The notes below the pieces were generated by a model. That model did no database searches. It was not told the origin of the DNA and saw only the letters and a program-made list of their open reading frames with translations. From positions 4,020,760-4,084,759 of the forward strand of contig NZ_CP006569.1 of assembly GCF_000517425.1 (NCBI RefSeq): 64,000 bases of DNA, written 5' to 3'. This document shows positions 18,935-29,297 of the stretch, piece by piece. Both the position numbers and the translations under genes were made by a program. The DNA is from Sodalis praecaptivus. Its GTDB lineage: Bacteria > Pseudomonadota > Gammaproteobacteria > Enterobacterales > Enterobacteriaceae. Numbering within the stretch: position 1 is the first letter of the stretch; every line of letters begins with the position of its first letter.

Positions 18935-19729
18935 TTATTTCTGATGCCAATAAGCCACCGCGCGCACAGACGCGTCATCCCGCCGACGCTGGCCGATGAA
19001 ATAGTCGCTAAGCCGTTTCACCCGCTGCCCTTCCCCCGTCAACCAGATAAAGTAATCCTCATCGGGCAAGGTCAGCGTATCCAACGTGGTGATAAGCGCG
19101 GTGGGATCCTGCGCGCCGGGCAGGTCGCCGCTGCCCAGCCAGGTGACCTGCGCGCCGCCGATATCCCCCAGATAGGCCTGGCCTATCGCGGCATCGGTCA
19201 GAAGATACAGGTGAATATCGGCTGCCTGTACCGTTTGCAACCGGCGTTTTAATGCCGGCAAGCCGGTTTCATCACAAACATACAGTTGGAACGCATAATC
19301 CTCCGCCACCACCAGCGAACCGCGCGGGCCGCCCAGCGCCAATTTGTCTCCCGGCTGCGCCCGGCTGGCCCAATCGCTGGCCACGCCGCCCGGGTGGATA
19401 TAAAAATCCATCGTCAGACGGTTACGCTCGGCGTCAAAATCCAGCGGCGTATAATCCCGAGCCGCCGGCCGCACGCCGTCCTGCCAGACAATCCCCTGTT
19501 CGGTGACGGTCGGTAGCCGTAATTCGCCGGTAGCATCGGGGAAAAACACCTTAACATGGTCGTCGAAACCGGGCGCAAGGAAGCCGTCCAACGCATCACC
19601 GCTGAAAACGATGCGATAAAAGCGCTGTGCTACCAAGACCTTTTCCGCCACCGCAACCTGGCGGAAGCGTAGCTCATGGCGAATGCGCTGCGGCAGTCGA
19701 CGGAGGTTATCCTTCTCACTATTAGACAC
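18935..19729 (-). CDS. yqjH: siderophore-interacting NADPH-dependent ferric reductase, YqjH-like
   Basis: Cytoplasmic flavoprotein that reduces ferric siderophore complexes to release iron. It has 264 residues from a GTG at 19729 with AAGAGGAG upstream; the frame reaches back to 19771 without a good ribosome-binding site. Motifs: RDYTPLDF (FAD binding), GPRGSL, VCDETGLPAL and YFIWLTGEG near the C-terminus. Paired with the YqjI-like regulator downstream. Confidence 0.88.
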   Translation of the reverse strand: MSNSEKDNLRRLPQRIRHELRFRQVAVAEKVLVAQRFYRIVFSGDALDGFLAPGFDDHVKVFFPDATGELRLPTVTEQGIVWQDGVRPAARDYTPLDFDAERNRLTMDFYIHPGGVASDWASRAQPGDKLALGGPRGSLVVAEDYAFQLYVCDETGLPALKRRLQTVQAADIHLYLLTDAAIGQAYLGDIGGAQVTWLGSGDLPGAQDPTALITTLDTLTLPDEDYFIWLTGEGQRVKRLSDYFIGQRRRDDASVRAVAYWHQK

Positions 19730-19861
19730 GCTAGTACTCCTCTTTTCCCCGCGGCGGGGGAAATTAAGCATTACGCCGCCCGCGGCGGAGTAGGCATAGC
19801 ATCATGATATTCTTCGGGGCGGCCAAATCGCTGTTGCGCCCCTGGCCAGCCCGCATTGAAA

Positions 19862-19878
19862 ATATATCTATGATATAT
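19862..19878. promoter_or_regulatory. perfect interrupted palindrome, candidate YqjI-type operator
   Basis: ATATATC - TAT - GATATAT, 7-bp arms with a 3-base centre, about 130 bases upstream of the yqjH-like start. PadR regulators bind such AT-rich dyads. It lies between yqjH and the end of kdpE, so no other gene obviously needs it. Confidence 0.45.
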
Positions 19879-19990
19879 CTTAATGCAAGCGCAATTCATG
19901 CGATGCCGGGCGTTAAAGGGGGAGATCGGGCGGCTACGCTTTACGCCGCCGCACGCGCAGCGCAGCGGCCCAGGGCTCGCTGCCGGCGTG

Positions 19991-20656
19991 TTAGACGAAG
20001 CGGTACCCCACCCCGTTTTCGGTAATAAAATGCCGCGGCTGGGCGGGTTCGGCTTCCAATTTGTGACGTAAATGCCCCATATAGATGCGCAGATATTGGC
20101 TATTGTCCGCCGTCGGGCCCCAGACCTGCCGCAGGATATGCGCCTGCGTCAGCACCTTACCGGGGTTGCTTACCAACAGGGCGAGCAGTCTGAATTCCGT
20201 CGGCGTGAGATGCAGATCGTTGCCGGCGCGCGTCACGGTGTGGCCGCTAAGATTGACCGTCACATCGTCAAAGGTTATCACCTGTTCGCGCGCATTTTCA
20301 CCTCTGCGCAGCGCCACCCGCACCCGGGCCTGTAGCTCCCCCATGCCGAAGGGTTTACACAGAAAATCATCGGCTCCCGCATCCAGCGCCTCGATTTTGT
20401 CGTCTTCGCCTACGCGCGCGGACAGGACAATAATGGGTTTATCGCTCCATTGGCGGAATTCATGGATAAAGGTCACCCCGTCGCCGTCGGGCAACCCCAG
20501 ATCCAAAATCACCAAATCCGGCTGGCGCGCCGCGGCGGTACTTAGCCCACGCGCCAAGGTTTCCGCCTCGAAGACTTTGATGTCGTCGCTCTCAAGCGAC
20601 GCGCGTAAAAACCGGCAAATATGTTTTTCGTCGTCGATGATAAGTAAGGTTTTCAC
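19991..20656 (-). CDS. kdpE: response regulator KdpE
   Basis: Activates kdpFABC on potassium limitation or osmotic upshift. It has 221 residues: a receiver domain with phospho-acceptor Asp in VILDLGLPDGDG near residue 52, then an OmpR-type winged helix (HLTPTEFRLLALL). It overlaps kdpD by 4 bases. Confidence 0.96.
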   Translation of the reverse strand: MKTLLIIDDEKHICRFLRASLESDDIKVFEAETLARGLSTAAARQPDLVILDLGLPDGDGVTFIHEFRQWSDKPIIVLSARVGEDDKIEALDAGADDFLCKPFGMGELQARVRVALRRGENAREQVITFDDVTVNLSGHTVTRAGNDLHLTPTEFRLLALLVSNPGKVLTQAHILRQVWGPTADNSQYLRIYMGHLRHKLEAEPAQPRHFITENGVGYRFV

Positions 20657-23337
20657 GCGTCCTCCTGTAAAGGTTCCTCCAGCGCGGGAGCGGGCGGCAA
20701 GGGAAGAATAATCGTAAAGCAGGCACCGCCCGAAGGACGATTCGCCGCATAAATTTCACCCTGATGCATCTCGACGATAGCGCGGCAAATCGCCAGCCCC
20801 ATGCCCACGCCGGGAATAGCCGATTCCTGGTGGCCGCGGGTAAATTTATCAAACAGCTGGTTTTCCTTGCCCACGGGCAGGCCAGGACCATTATCCCATA
20901 CCGTTATCGTTAGCGTATCCGTGCGTTTTTCCGCCCGGATGCCGATTTCCGCCCCCTGACCGGCGTATTTTTGCGCATTTTCCAGCAAATTGACGAAAAC
21001 GCGTTCCAACAGCGGCCCGTCCGCCCGCAGCAGTATCATTTCCCGAGGTAAATCCAGCCGGACGTGGCGCGCCGACACGACACCCTCCAGGGATTTCAGC
21101 GCGCTGCCGATGATCTCTTCCAGCGCAATCCAGTCCGTTTGCGGGCGAAAACCATCCGCTTCGATTCGCGCCATATCCAGCATATTATTCACCAGCCGAA
21201 TAGTGCTCAGCGTTTGCCGGCGCAGCTCGTCGGCCTGGTGAACGTAGCGCGATCCCTCGGCGGAGAGATTAAGCATCAAAATCTCCGCCTGACCAAACAG
21301 CACCGTGAGCGGGGTGCGCAAATCGTGGGACAGCGCCGCCAGCAGCGAATTGCGCAACTCTTCGCGCTCCGCCGCCAGACGCGACAGTTGCTCGCGGCGC
21401 GTCAGCTCGAGGCGCTCCAACGCCCCGGCAATTAGCACCAGGAACGTTTCCAGTAAGCGCTGCTGCTCTGGAATCATCAGATGACGTACATTGCTGGGTT
21501 CGATTATCAATAATCCCAGCGTCCGTCCCGATGAGGTCAACGGCAGGATCTTGTAGGGTACGCCGGGCAGCGTGTCGGTACCGGCCCCGGCCACCTGCCC
21601 TTTATCAAAGCTCCATTTGACGATCGCCGCATCCGGTACGGTATGCATCATGCTTTGGGCCGGCCCCTGCAGCTCGCCTTGTCTATCGGGCAGCCAGATT
21701 TCACAGCGGGCCAGCAACGCGGCGCTTACCACCCGCTGGCAGATGTGCGCGATCGCCTCTGGCCGTCGGACACGGCTCAGGCCATCGGCCATCTCATAAA
21801 GATAGCGCGCCCGCTGCTCCCGATGTCGGGCGACGCGGGCCTGGTAGCGCACGCCCGCGGTTAAGTTGCCGGTAAGCAGACCGACGGCCAGCATCACGGT
21901 AAAGGTGACCAGATACTCGGCGTCCGACACGGCAAACGAGCCGGCCGGCGCGACAAAGAACAGATCAAACGCCACGATATTCAATAATGCGGCAGCCACC
22001 GACGGCAAGCGGCCAAAGACGATCGCTATCAGCACCACGCCCAGCAAATAAATCATCACCAGGTTTATCGGCGAAACGCCCGGCAGCCATTGGCACACCA
22101 GCGTAATCAGGGCGCACAGTGCCGCCGCCGCCAGCGCGCCGCGCATATTCTGCCGCCAGCCGTTGCCCATGCCGCGGCCGTCCTCGGCTCTTGCTAGGCT
22201 CGTGTCGGGCACATCATCCAGGGCGACAATCAGCAAATCCACATCCGGACCGAGACGGCTAAGGCGGCGATGGAAACGGTTGGCAAAACGCCAGCGGCGC
22301 TGCGGCGGCCGGCCCAGAATGATTTTGCCCAGGTTATGCTCGCGCGCATAGCGCAGCACCGCCTTTGCCTCGTCGGGGTCCGATAGGGTAGCGGTGACGG
22401 CACCCATTTTTTGCGCCAGCTGCAACGTGCGCAGCGTTGCGCGCCGTCGCGCCTCGCCCCGGCGGTAAAGCGTCGGCGTCTCGACCGTCACGGCATGCCA
22501 TTCGCTGCCAAGTTTGGCGGCCAGCCGCGCGGCGGTGCGCACCAGTTTTTCGCTACCGGTGCTGGCGCCGATGCACAGCAATACCGCGTCCCGGGTATGC
22601 CAGACTTTCTCCTCGCGCCCGCGGGCGTCGCGCCAGGCGCGCATCTGGCCATCGACGCGATCGGCCGTTCGCCGCAGCGCCAGTTCGCGTAACGCGAACA
22701 GATTTCCCTTGCGGAAAAAATTCTCGATCGCCCGCTCCGCGCGATCGCCGACATAGACTTTGCCCTGCTTGAGACGCACCAGCAGATCGTCCGGCGGCAG
22801 GTCCACCAGCACTACTTCCGCGGCGGCATCGAAAAACGGATCCGGTACCGTTTCACGCACCCGCACGCCGGTCACGCCGCTGACCACGTCGTTGAGGCTT
22901 TCCAGATGCTGTACGTTGACGGTGGTCAGCACATCGATACCCGCCTCCAGCAGTTCCTCGATATCCTGCCAGCGCTTGGGGTGCCGGGCGCCCGGGGCAT
23001 TGGAATGGGCGAGCTCGTCCATCAGGATCACGGCGGGACGGCGCGCCAACGCGGCGTCTAAATCAAATGCCTGATGGCGGCGCCGTCCGGTGGCGCGTGG
23101 CTTGAGCATCTCCAACCCTTCCAGCAGCGCCGCGGTCTCCTGACGACCGTGGGTTTCCACGACGCCGGCCACCACATCCAGCCCCTGCGCCCGCAGCCGG
23201 CGCGCCTCTTGCAGCATCGCCCAAGTTTTGCCCACCCCCGCGCAGGCACCAAAGTAGATTTTCAGCTTACCGCGGCCGTCATTATCGGCCTGCGCCAGCA
23301 GGACGTCCGGATCGGGACGCAGGGGTTCATCCGTCAT
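20653..23337 (-). CDS. kdpD: potassium sensor histidine kinase KdpD
   Basis: 894 residues, exactly the E. coli length. The N-terminal KdpD domain has Walker A GACAGVGKT (about 30-38), followed by a USP-like domain. Four transmembrane helices lie at about 400-500, then a GAF-like region, dimerisation helix with SHDLRTPLT (phospho-His) and an HATPase with DNGPGLP. It starts 9 bases after kdpC. No damage seen. Confidence 0.97.
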   Translation of the reverse strand: MTDEPLRPDPDVLLAQADNDGRGKLKIYFGACAGVGKTWAMLQEARRLRAQGLDVVAGVVETHGRQETAALLEGLEMLKPRATGRRRHQAFDLDAALARRPAVILMDELAHSNAPGARHPKRWQDIEELLEAGIDVLTTVNVQHLESLNDVVSGVTGVRVRETVPDPFFDAAAEVVLVDLPPDDLLVRLKQGKVYVGDRAERAIENFFRKGNLFALRELALRRTADRVDGQMRAWRDARGREEKVWHTRDAVLLCIGASTGSEKLVRTAARLAAKLGSEWHAVTVETPTLYRRGEARRRATLRTLQLAQKMGAVTATLSDPDEAKAVLRYAREHNLGKIILGRPPQRRWRFANRFHRRLSRLGPDVDLLIVALDDVPDTSLARAEDGRGMGNGWRQNMRGALAAAALCALITLVCQWLPGVSPINLVMIYLLGVVLIAIVFGRLPSVAAALLNIVAFDLFFVAPAGSFAVSDAEYLVTFTVMLAVGLLTGNLTAGVRYQARVARHREQRARYLYEMADGLSRVRRPEAIAHICQRVVSAALLARCEIWLPDRQGELQGPAQSMMHTVPDAAIVKWSFDKGQVAGAGTDTLPGVPYKILPLTSSGRTLGLLIIEPSNVRHLMIPEQQRLLETFLVLIAGALERLELTRREQLSRLAAEREELRNSLLAALSHDLRTPLTVLFGQAEILMLNLSAEGSRYVHQADELRRQTLSTIRLVNNMLDMARIEADGFRPQTDWIALEEIIGSALKSLEGVVSARHVRLDLPREMILLRADGPLLERVFVNLLENAQKYAGQGAEIGIRAEKRTDTLTITVWDNGPGLPVGKENQLFDKFTRGHQESAIPGVGMGLAICRAIVEMHQGEIYAANRPSGGACFTIILPLPPAPALEEPLQEDA

Positions 23338-23346
23338 GAAGATTCC

Positions 23347-23922
23347 TTAACCTTTCGCGCGCGCATCCAACGCCTCATTCAGCTCAAGCACATTGACCAC
23401 CGGCTCGCCGATAAAATACAACAGCGGGCGCGTGGTGTAGTCATCCACCAGGCGGCGCAGCTCCGCCTGCGGCATTTGCCGGGCCTCGGCCACGCGCGGC
23501 ACCTGCCACAGCGCGGCGGCGGGGCTGATGTGCGGATCCAGACCGCTGGCGGAGGCGGTAACGAGCTCAACCGGCACCGGCGCATCCGCGTGCGGATTGG
23601 CCTGCAATAGGGCCGCTACCCGCTGTTTCACCGCGTCGTCCTGGGCCGGGTTGCTGACCGCCAGATTACTGCCCGACGAGGCCAGCGCATTATAAGGCGT
23701 CGGTGCCGTCGCCGACGGCCGCCCCTGGAAATAGCCGGCGCGGGTAAACGCCTGACCAATCAGCGCGGAACCGCGCGGTTGGCCGTCTTGCATCACCAGC
23801 GAACCTTGCGCCGCGCCGGGAAACCACCACTGGGCCAGGCCGGTGACGACCAAAGGATAGGCGACGGCGGTCACCAGCACCAGCAGGAAAAATACGGATA
23901 GCGCGGGACGTAACACATTCAT
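23347..23922 (-). CDS. kdpC: K+-transporting ATPase subunit KdpC
   Basis: 191-residue subunit with one N-terminal transmembrane helix and a periplasmic domain. [20 protein letters not shown] and [14 protein letters not shown] are family hallmarks. I chose the ATG at 23922, seven bases after GAGGAG. A GTG at 23937 overlapping kdpB is an alternative. Confidence 0.95.
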   Translation of the reverse strand: MNVLRPALSVFFLLVLVTAVAYPLVVTGLAQWWFPGAAQGSLVMQDGQPRGSALIGQAFTRAGYFQGRPSATAPTPYNALASSGSNLAVSNPAQDDAVKQRVAALLQANPHADAPVPVELVTASASGLDPHISPAAALWQVPRVAEARQMPQAELRRLVDDYTTRPLLYFIGEPVVNVLELNEALDARAKG

Positions 23923-23933
23923 CATCAGACTCC

Positions 23934-25982
23934 TCACACCCAGCCCAAAACGGTCAATAGCACATCAATCAATTTGATGCCGATAAACGGCACCAGCAGT
24001 CCCCCCGCGCCATATATCCACAGGTTGCGGCGCAGCAGCAGCGCCGCGGACATCGGCCGGTAACTTACCCCTTTCAACGCCAGCGGGATCAGCAGCACGA
24101 TGATGAGGGCGTTGAAAATAACCGCCGACAAAATGGCCGAGGTCGGCGAATGCAGCGCCATGACATTGAGCCGATTCAACGACGGATAGGTCACCGCAAA
24201 AGCCGCCGGAATAATGGCAAAATATTTCGCCACATCGTTGGCGATGCTGAAGGTGGTCAGCGACCCGCGCGTCATCAGCATCTGTTTACCAATATGCACC
24301 ACTTCCAACAGCTTGGTGGGATTGGAATCCAAATCGACCATATTGCCCGCTTCCTTGGCGGCCTGGGTCCCTGAGTTCATCGCCACCGCGACATCGGCCT
24401 GCGCCAACGCCGGCGCGTCATTGGTGCCGTCGCCGGTCATGGCGACCATGCGGCCCTCGCTCTGATACTGGCGAATAAGCGCCAGCTTGGCCTCGGGCGT
24501 GGCCTCCGACAGGAAATCATCCACCCCCGCCTCGGCGGCGATGGCCGCCGCGGTCAAAGGGTTGTCGCCGGTAACCATCACCGTTTTGATGCCCATTTTG
24601 CGCAGCTCGGCGAAACGTTCCTTAATCCCGCCTTTGACGATATCCTTCAGCGCCACCACGCCCATTACGGTGTTATCTTCGGCCACCACCAGCGGCGTCT
24701 CCCCCTGACGCGCCACCGCCTCCACCTGCGCTTCCACATCGCGCGGGAAGCGCCCGCCATGACTTTCCACATGGCGGCGAATAGCGTCCACCGCCCCTTT
24801 ACGCACGAGTTTTGACCCAATGTTCACGCCGCTCATCCGCGTCTGGGCGGAGAAGGGAATAAAGGTGGCGTTCAGACTTTGCAGGCTGCGCTCGCGCAAG
24901 TTGTACTTGGTTTTCGCCAGAACCACGATACTGCGCCCTTCCGGAGTTTCATCCGCCAGCGACGCCAGCTGCGCCGCGCTAGCCAGCGCGTCCTCGCGGA
25001 TCCCCTGCGCCGGTAAAAACTCGCTGGCCTGGCGATTACCCAACGTGATAGTGCCGGTCTTATCCATCAGCAAAACATCCACATCGCCGGCGGCTTCAAC
25101 CGCCCGACCGCTGGTGGCGATCACGTTCGCGCCCAGCATGCGGCTCATGCCGGCGATGCCAATCGCGGACAACAGCGCGCCGATCGTGGTCGGGATGAGG
25201 CAGACCAACAACGCCACCAGTACCGTCACGCTGACCGGCGCGCCCCCCCAGGCTGAAAACGGATAGAGGGTGGCGGTGGCCAGCAGGAAGACAATCGTCA
25301 GCGAGACGAGCAAGATGGTCAGCGCCACTTCATTCGGTGTTTTACGGCGCTGGGCGATCTCCACCATGGCGATCATCCGATCCAGGAACGTCTCGCCCGG
25401 ATTCACGCTGCACTGAATCACCAGCCAATCGGACAAGATGCGCGTGCCGCCGGTCACCGAGGCGAAATCGCCGCCGGCTTCCCGGATGACGGGCGCCGAT
25501 TCGCCGGTTATCGCGCTTTCATCCACCGAAGCGCCGCCGACCAGCACTTCGCCGTCGCAGGGAATGATCTCCCCCGCCTCCACCAGCACGTAATCTCCTT
25601 TACGCAGACTCTCGGCCGCGACCTTTTGCCGCGGGGAGTCTACCTGCGGCGTGGTCAATTTTTGGGCCCAACGGGTCCGTTTAATACCTCTGAGACTCTC
25701 CGCCTGCGCTTTGCTGCGCCCTTCCGCCAACGCTTCAGCCGCGTTGGCGAACAAGACCGTGAACCAAAGCCATACGCTGATGGCGAGCGTGAAGCCGAAC
25801 GGCCCGCCGGCCTGGCCCGACGCTATGGCGATGGCTAGGCACGTCGTCAGGATACTGCCCAAATACACGACAAACATCACCGGATTGCGAAACTGTACCC
25901 GGGGATCGAGCTTATACAACGACGCGATCAGCGCCGTACGCCACAGCGCGCTGCGCTGAAGGGAAAAAGATTGATGTCCCAT
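23934..25982 (-). CDS. kdpB: K+-transporting ATPase ATP-binding subunit KdpB
   Basis: P-type ATPase subunit of the high-affinity potassium pump. It has 682 residues from the ATG at 25982 (GGAG upstream), identical in length to E. coli. A TTG at 26000 directly after the kdpA stop is possible. It contains the phosphorylation motif [10 protein letters not shown], the TGES actuator motif, and the hinge [11 protein letters not shown]. Confidence 0.97.
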   Translation of the reverse strand: MGHQSFSLQRSALWRTALIASLYKLDPRVQFRNPVMFVVYLGSILTTCLAIAIASGQAGGPFGFTLAISVWLWFTVLFANAAEALAEGRSKAQAESLRGIKRTRWAQKLTTPQVDSPRQKVAAESLRKGDYVLVEAGEIIPCDGEVLVGGASVDESAITGESAPVIREAGGDFASVTGGTRILSDWLVIQCSVNPGETFLDRMIAMVEIAQRRKTPNEVALTILLVSLTIVFLLATATLYPFSAWGGAPVSVTVLVALLVCLIPTTIGALLSAIGIAGMSRMLGANVIATSGRAVEAAGDVDVLLMDKTGTITLGNRQASEFLPAQGIREDALASAAQLASLADETPEGRSIVVLAKTKYNLRERSLQSLNATFIPFSAQTRMSGVNIGSKLVRKGAVDAIRRHVESHGGRFPRDVEAQVEAVARQGETPLVVAEDNTVMGVVALKDIVKGGIKERFAELRKMGIKTVMVTGDNPLTAAAIAAEAGVDDFLSEATPEAKLALIRQYQSEGRMVAMTGDGTNDAPALAQADVAVAMNSGTQAAKEAGNMVDLDSNPTKLLEVVHIGKQMLMTRGSLTTFSIANDVAKYFAIIPAAFAVTYPSLNRLNVMALHSPTSAILSAVIFNALIIVLLIPLALKGVSYRPMSAALLLRRNLWIYGAGGLLVPFIGIKLIDVLLTVLGWV

Positions 25983-26000
25983 AGGGATTTTCTCCGGCAA

Positions 26001-27683
26001 TTAATGACCCGTTAATTGCAAATGTTCAACAATGGGCCCCAAGGCCAGCGACGGAATAAACGTCAGTGCGCCTATCAGCAGTACCGTGCCGATAATGAGG
26101 GCGACAAACAGCGCGCCATGGGTCGGCAACGTTCCAGAGCTAGCGGGCTGGGTTCTCCTTGCCGCCAGCGAGCCGGCAATCACCATCAGCGGCACAAACG
26201 GCGCGAAACGCCCAAGCAGCATGGCCACCGCCAGCAAGACATTCCAAAACGGCGTATTGGCGGACAGACCGGCGAAGGCGCTGCCGTTATTGTTGGCCGC
26301 AGAGGAGACCGCGTATAGCACTTCGCTGAAACCATGCGCTCCTGGGTTGAGCATGCCGGCGCGCCCCGCGTCGGTCATCATCGCCAGCGCCGTTCCCAGC
26401 AGTACCAGCGCGGGGGTAATAAGGATATAAATGGCCGCCATTTTCATTTCCGGTACGCCAATTTTCTTACCGAGATATTCCGGCGTGCGTCCTATCATCA
26501 ACCCGGCAATGAACACCGCCAGCAGCACATTGATCAACATGCCGTATAGCCCCGAGCCCACGCCGCCAAACACCACCTCGCCGAGTTGTATCAGCCACAG
26601 CGGAATCAGGCCGCCGAGCGCGGTGAAGGAGTCATGCATCGCATTAACCGCACCGCAGGAGGCCGCGGTGGTGATAACCGCAAACAGGCTGGAGGTCAAA
26701 ATGCCGAACCGGCTTTCCTTGCCTTCCCAATTCATCGCGCTGTCCGCTCCCAACGCCGTGAGATGCTCATTGCCGTGAACTTCGGCCAACATGACCAGCA
26801 CCGCCGCCGCCACGAACATCAACACCATCGCCCACAAAACCGTTTTTCCCTGACGTCGATCGCCCACCGCCTCGCCAAAGGTAAAACACAGCGCCGCCGG
26901 TATAAGGAATATCGCCAGCATTTGCACAAAATTGCTTAGCGCGGTCGGATTTTCAAAGGGATGGGCGGAGTTGGCGTTAAACAGGCCGCCGCCGTTGGTG
27001 CCGAGCATTTTTATGGCTTCTTGTGAGGCGACCGGCCCCATGGGCAGCGTCTGCTGCGCACCTTCCAGCGTGGTGACCGTCAGATAGGGGCTAATGTTTT
27101 GTATTACTCCCTGGTTGACCAAAAACAGCGCCAGCAGCAGCGATAGCGGCAGCAGGACGAACAGCGTGACACGTACGAGATCCCGCCAGGCGTTACCGAG
27201 ATCCTGGGTACTGTGCCGGGCGAAACCCCGGATCAGCGCGAACAGCACGGCGATCCCGGTCGCCGCCGACAGAAAATTCTGTACGGCGAGGCCGGCCAGG
27301 GTGCTGAAATAGCTGATGGTGGTTTCACCGGCATAAGATTGCCAATTGGTATTGGTGACGAAACTTATCGCGGTATTTAATGCTAAATGCCAGGATAAGC
27401 CGGGCAAGTGCTGCGCATTGAGGGGCAGCAGCCCCTGGAGCAGCAAAATCGCCAACAGCAGCGCGCCGCCCAGCAGGTTGAATAGCAGGATGGCGCACAG
27501 ATAATGACGCCAGTGCATAGCGCCGCCAATCCCGCACAGGCGCCAGAGAGTCCGCTCAAAGCCCGCCGTCAGCGGCAGCGGACGATCGAGCACCAGCCCC
27601 GTCATCAAACGCCCCAGCGGTTGCGCCAGTAATAGCAGCACCGCTAAAAAACTGGCCAGCAATAAAAACGCTTCGGCTGCCAT
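26001..27683 (-). CDS. kdpA: K+-transporting ATPase subunit KdpA
   Basis: Potassium-selective membrane subunit, 560 residues (557 in E. coli), with about ten transmembrane helices and the pore-type segments [25 protein letters not shown] and GVGSGLYGM. The ATG at 27683 overlaps the kdpF stop by one base (TAATG), so the long frame to 27785 is rejected. Confidence 0.97.
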   Translation of the reverse strand: MAAEAFLLLASFLAVLLLLAQPLGRLMTGLVLDRPLPLTAGFERTLWRLCGIGGAMHWRHYLCAILLFNLLGGALLLAILLLQGLLPLNAQHLPGLSWHLALNTAISFVTNTNWQSYAGETTISYFSTLAGLAVQNFLSAATGIAVLFALIRGFARHSTQDLGNAWRDLVRVTLFVLLPLSLLLALFLVNQGVIQNISPYLTVTTLEGAQQTLPMGPVASQEAIKMLGTNGGGLFNANSAHPFENPTALSNFVQMLAIFLIPAALCFTFGEAVGDRRQGKTVLWAMVLMFVAAAVLVMLAEVHGNEHLTALGADSAMNWEGKESRFGILTSSLFAVITTAASCGAVNAMHDSFTALGGLIPLWLIQLGEVVFGGVGSGLYGMLINVLLAVFIAGLMIGRTPEYLGKKIGVPEMKMAAIYILITPALVLLGTALAMMTDAGRAGMLNPGAHGFSEVLYAVSSAANNNGSAFAGLSANTPFWNVLLAVAMLLGRFAPFVPLMVIAGSLAARRTQPASSGTLPTHGALFVALIIGTVLLIGALTFIPSLALGPIVEHLQLTGH

Positions 27684-27772
27684 TAGAATTCCTCCGCCCG
27701 GAACAGGGCATAAAATAAATAGGCTAATAGCAAAAACACCAGCACAATGCCGGCGATCACCCCTATATTCAC
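27683..27772 (-). CDS. kdpF: K+-transporting ATPase stabilising peptide KdpF
   Basis: 29-residue single-helix peptide starting with GTG and reading [16 protein letters not shown]... ending FRAEEF. Length and pattern match E. coli KdpF, which sits with KdpA and stabilises the complex. It overlaps kdpA by one base. Confidence 0.93.
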   Translation of the reverse strand: MNIGVIAGIVLVFLLLAYLFYALFRAEEF

Positions 27773-28425
27773 GGCGATTCTCCAAAAGAGTTGGCGTCAG
27801 GAAAGTCTAAACAAATAAAAATATAAATATCGTCAATATTGTCGGGGCGGGTATATAAAAAATATAAAAATGGCGACTTTCGGTCTGGCGTGGGTATAGC
27901 GTCGCGGTCGGGCTGAGGCAGCATGCTGAGGCGTTGATGCTCGAGCGAACCGCACGGCGTCATGACAGGGCGCTAGCACCCGTGAGGGTCCGCCTGCCGC
28001 CAGGTGATGATGACTGGATTCATTACGACACTGGAATCAGTGCTAAACGGGTTCATCACTATATCGGGTTTAGCGCAATACCAGAATCATAGAGTGAGCC
28101 ACGTTATAAAATAGCGGGTTGCCCCACTCTGTGGCCTTTATTGCGGCAACGGGAAAAAGCGTCAACGGATTGGACCGGCCGGAAAATAACCCCAAAGTAT
28201 ACGCGACGGTAAATGACAAATTAACCAGGCACCTGCCGTCCAACGACTCATCGGATATTGATTCTTTTCTGCGGTTAATGGCAACGTTCAGAAAGCTAAT
28301 GACAAGCCGTTATTTTGCGCTGGAGCAGTGTAAGCGCGATGGCAACAGTGGGAATGGGGTATTTTGTGTCACAATCAGGCAAGGCGAAGGATCTGCCGAG
28401 GCAATGGCGGTACGAATTGGAGAAT
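27773..28425. other. kdp promoter region and gene-free stretch before tRNA-Gly copy 3
   Basis: Holds the KdpE box next to kdpF, an imperfect inverted repeat at 28031-28084 (CTGG...GCTAAAC / GTTTAGC...CCAG), and no gene I can support. A long plus-strand frame from 28119 runs through the tRNA and is rejected. Confidence 0.5.
27852..27868 (-). promoter_or_regulatory. KdpE-binding box upstream of kdpF
   Basis: Minus strand TTTATATTTTTTATATA followed by a CCCGCCCCG tract. As remembered, this is the same T-rich 17-mer and following GC block as the E. coli kdpF promoter. It lies about 80 bases upstream of the kdpF start. Confidence 0.7.
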
Positions 28426-28500
28426 TGGAGCGGGAAACGAGGCTCGAACTCGCGACCCCAACCTTGGCAAGGTTGTGCTCTACCACTGAGCTATTCCCGC
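28426..28500 (-). tRNA. tRNA-Gly(GCC), copy 3
   Basis: Identical to copies 1 and 2, and the copy nearest orn, where the E. coli tandem begins. Its 3' flank carries AATTGGAG twice in a row (28415-28422 and 28423-28430), duplicating the last five tRNA bases plus three flanking bases. Confidence 0.97.
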
Positions 28501-28538
28501 TTGGGCGTAACGTGAAAGTCTGGCGTTACGGGGAGCGA

Positions 28539-28566
28539 ATTATACGGAAAACGCCACCGGCTGCAA
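28539..28566 (-). promoter_or_regulatory. stable-RNA promoter of tRNA-Gly copy 3
   Basis: Minus strand TTGCAG (28561-28566), 16-base spacer, perfect TATAAT (28539-28544), then a GC-rich discriminator TCGCTCCCC typical of stringent control. A CGTAACG/CGTTACG hairpin lies in the leader (28506-28530). Probably the ancestral glyVXY promoter. Confidence 0.8.
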
Positions 28567-28648
28567 GCCTTTCAGCGACAAAATGGAGTTTCGCCGGTGC
28601 GATTGACGCAAAAATAACCACACCGGCGCCATTTTCACCGCAAAGCGG

Positions 28649-29194
28649 CTACAGACGGATAAAATGCTCGCGATAGTAGGCCAGTTCCGCCACCGACTCG
28701 CGGATATCGTCCAGCGCCTGATGGGTGTTTTTTTTCTTCAGTCCGGCCAGGATTTCCGGCTTCCAGCGGCGGGCCAGTTCTTTAAGCGTACTGACATCCA
28801 GATAACGGTAGTGGAAATACGCTTCCAGCACCGGCATATAGCGGAACAAGAAGCGCCGGTCCTGGCCGATGCTGTTGCCGCAAATCGGCGACTTGCCGGC
28901 AGGGACCCATTCGGCCAAAAAGGCCAGCGTCTGCGCCACCGCCGCCTCTTCATCCAGTTGGCTGTGACGGACCCGGTCAACCAGCCCGCTGGCGGTATGG
29001 GTACGCACATTCCATTCATCCATCAGCGCTAACTGGGCGTCGGATTGATGTATCGCCAGTACCGGCCCTTCCGCCAGAATAGCCAGATTGGCGTCGGTAA
29101 CAAGCGTCGCGATTTCAATAATGCGATCGCGCTCGGGATCCAGCCCGGTCATTTCCAGATCAATCCAAATCAGGTTGTTATCATTTACCGGCAT
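28649..29194 (-). CDS. orn: oligoribonuclease Orn
   Basis: 3'-5' exoribonuclease of the DEDDh group that degrades 2-5-mer RNAs and pGpG. It has 181 residues as in E. coli. The catalytic motifs are [13 protein letters not shown] at the N-terminus, [11 protein letters not shown] in the middle, and [11 protein letters not shown] at the C-terminus. The start at 29194 is preferred to the long frame at 29320, which would run into rsgA. Confidence 0.97.
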   Translation of the reverse strand: MPVNDNNLIWIDLEMTGLDPERDRIIEIATLVTDANLAILAEGPVLAIHQSDAQLALMDEWNVRTHTASGLVDRVRHSQLDEEAAVAQTLAFLAEWVPAGKSPICGNSIGQDRRFLFRYMPVLEAYFHYRYLDVSTLKELARRWKPEILAGLKKKNTHQALDDIRESVAELAYYREHFIRL

Positions 29195-29297
29195 GTTTTT
29201 CTCGTAGCAAGGGATTTTACGGCTTATCTGATAGAATACCCTGTATGATAGCCGTTTTCGTCGCCACGGGCGATGCATCCGTACTAAGTGAGGCGCA

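Noticed and set aside
5301..28425. Search for an integrase, transposase or IS ends in the two cargo blocks
   Set aside because: None recognised; the blocks are called islands only by context.
28119..28676. 185-codon plus-strand frame
   Set aside because: It reads through tRNA-Gly copy 3 and into the 3' end of orn; not a gene.
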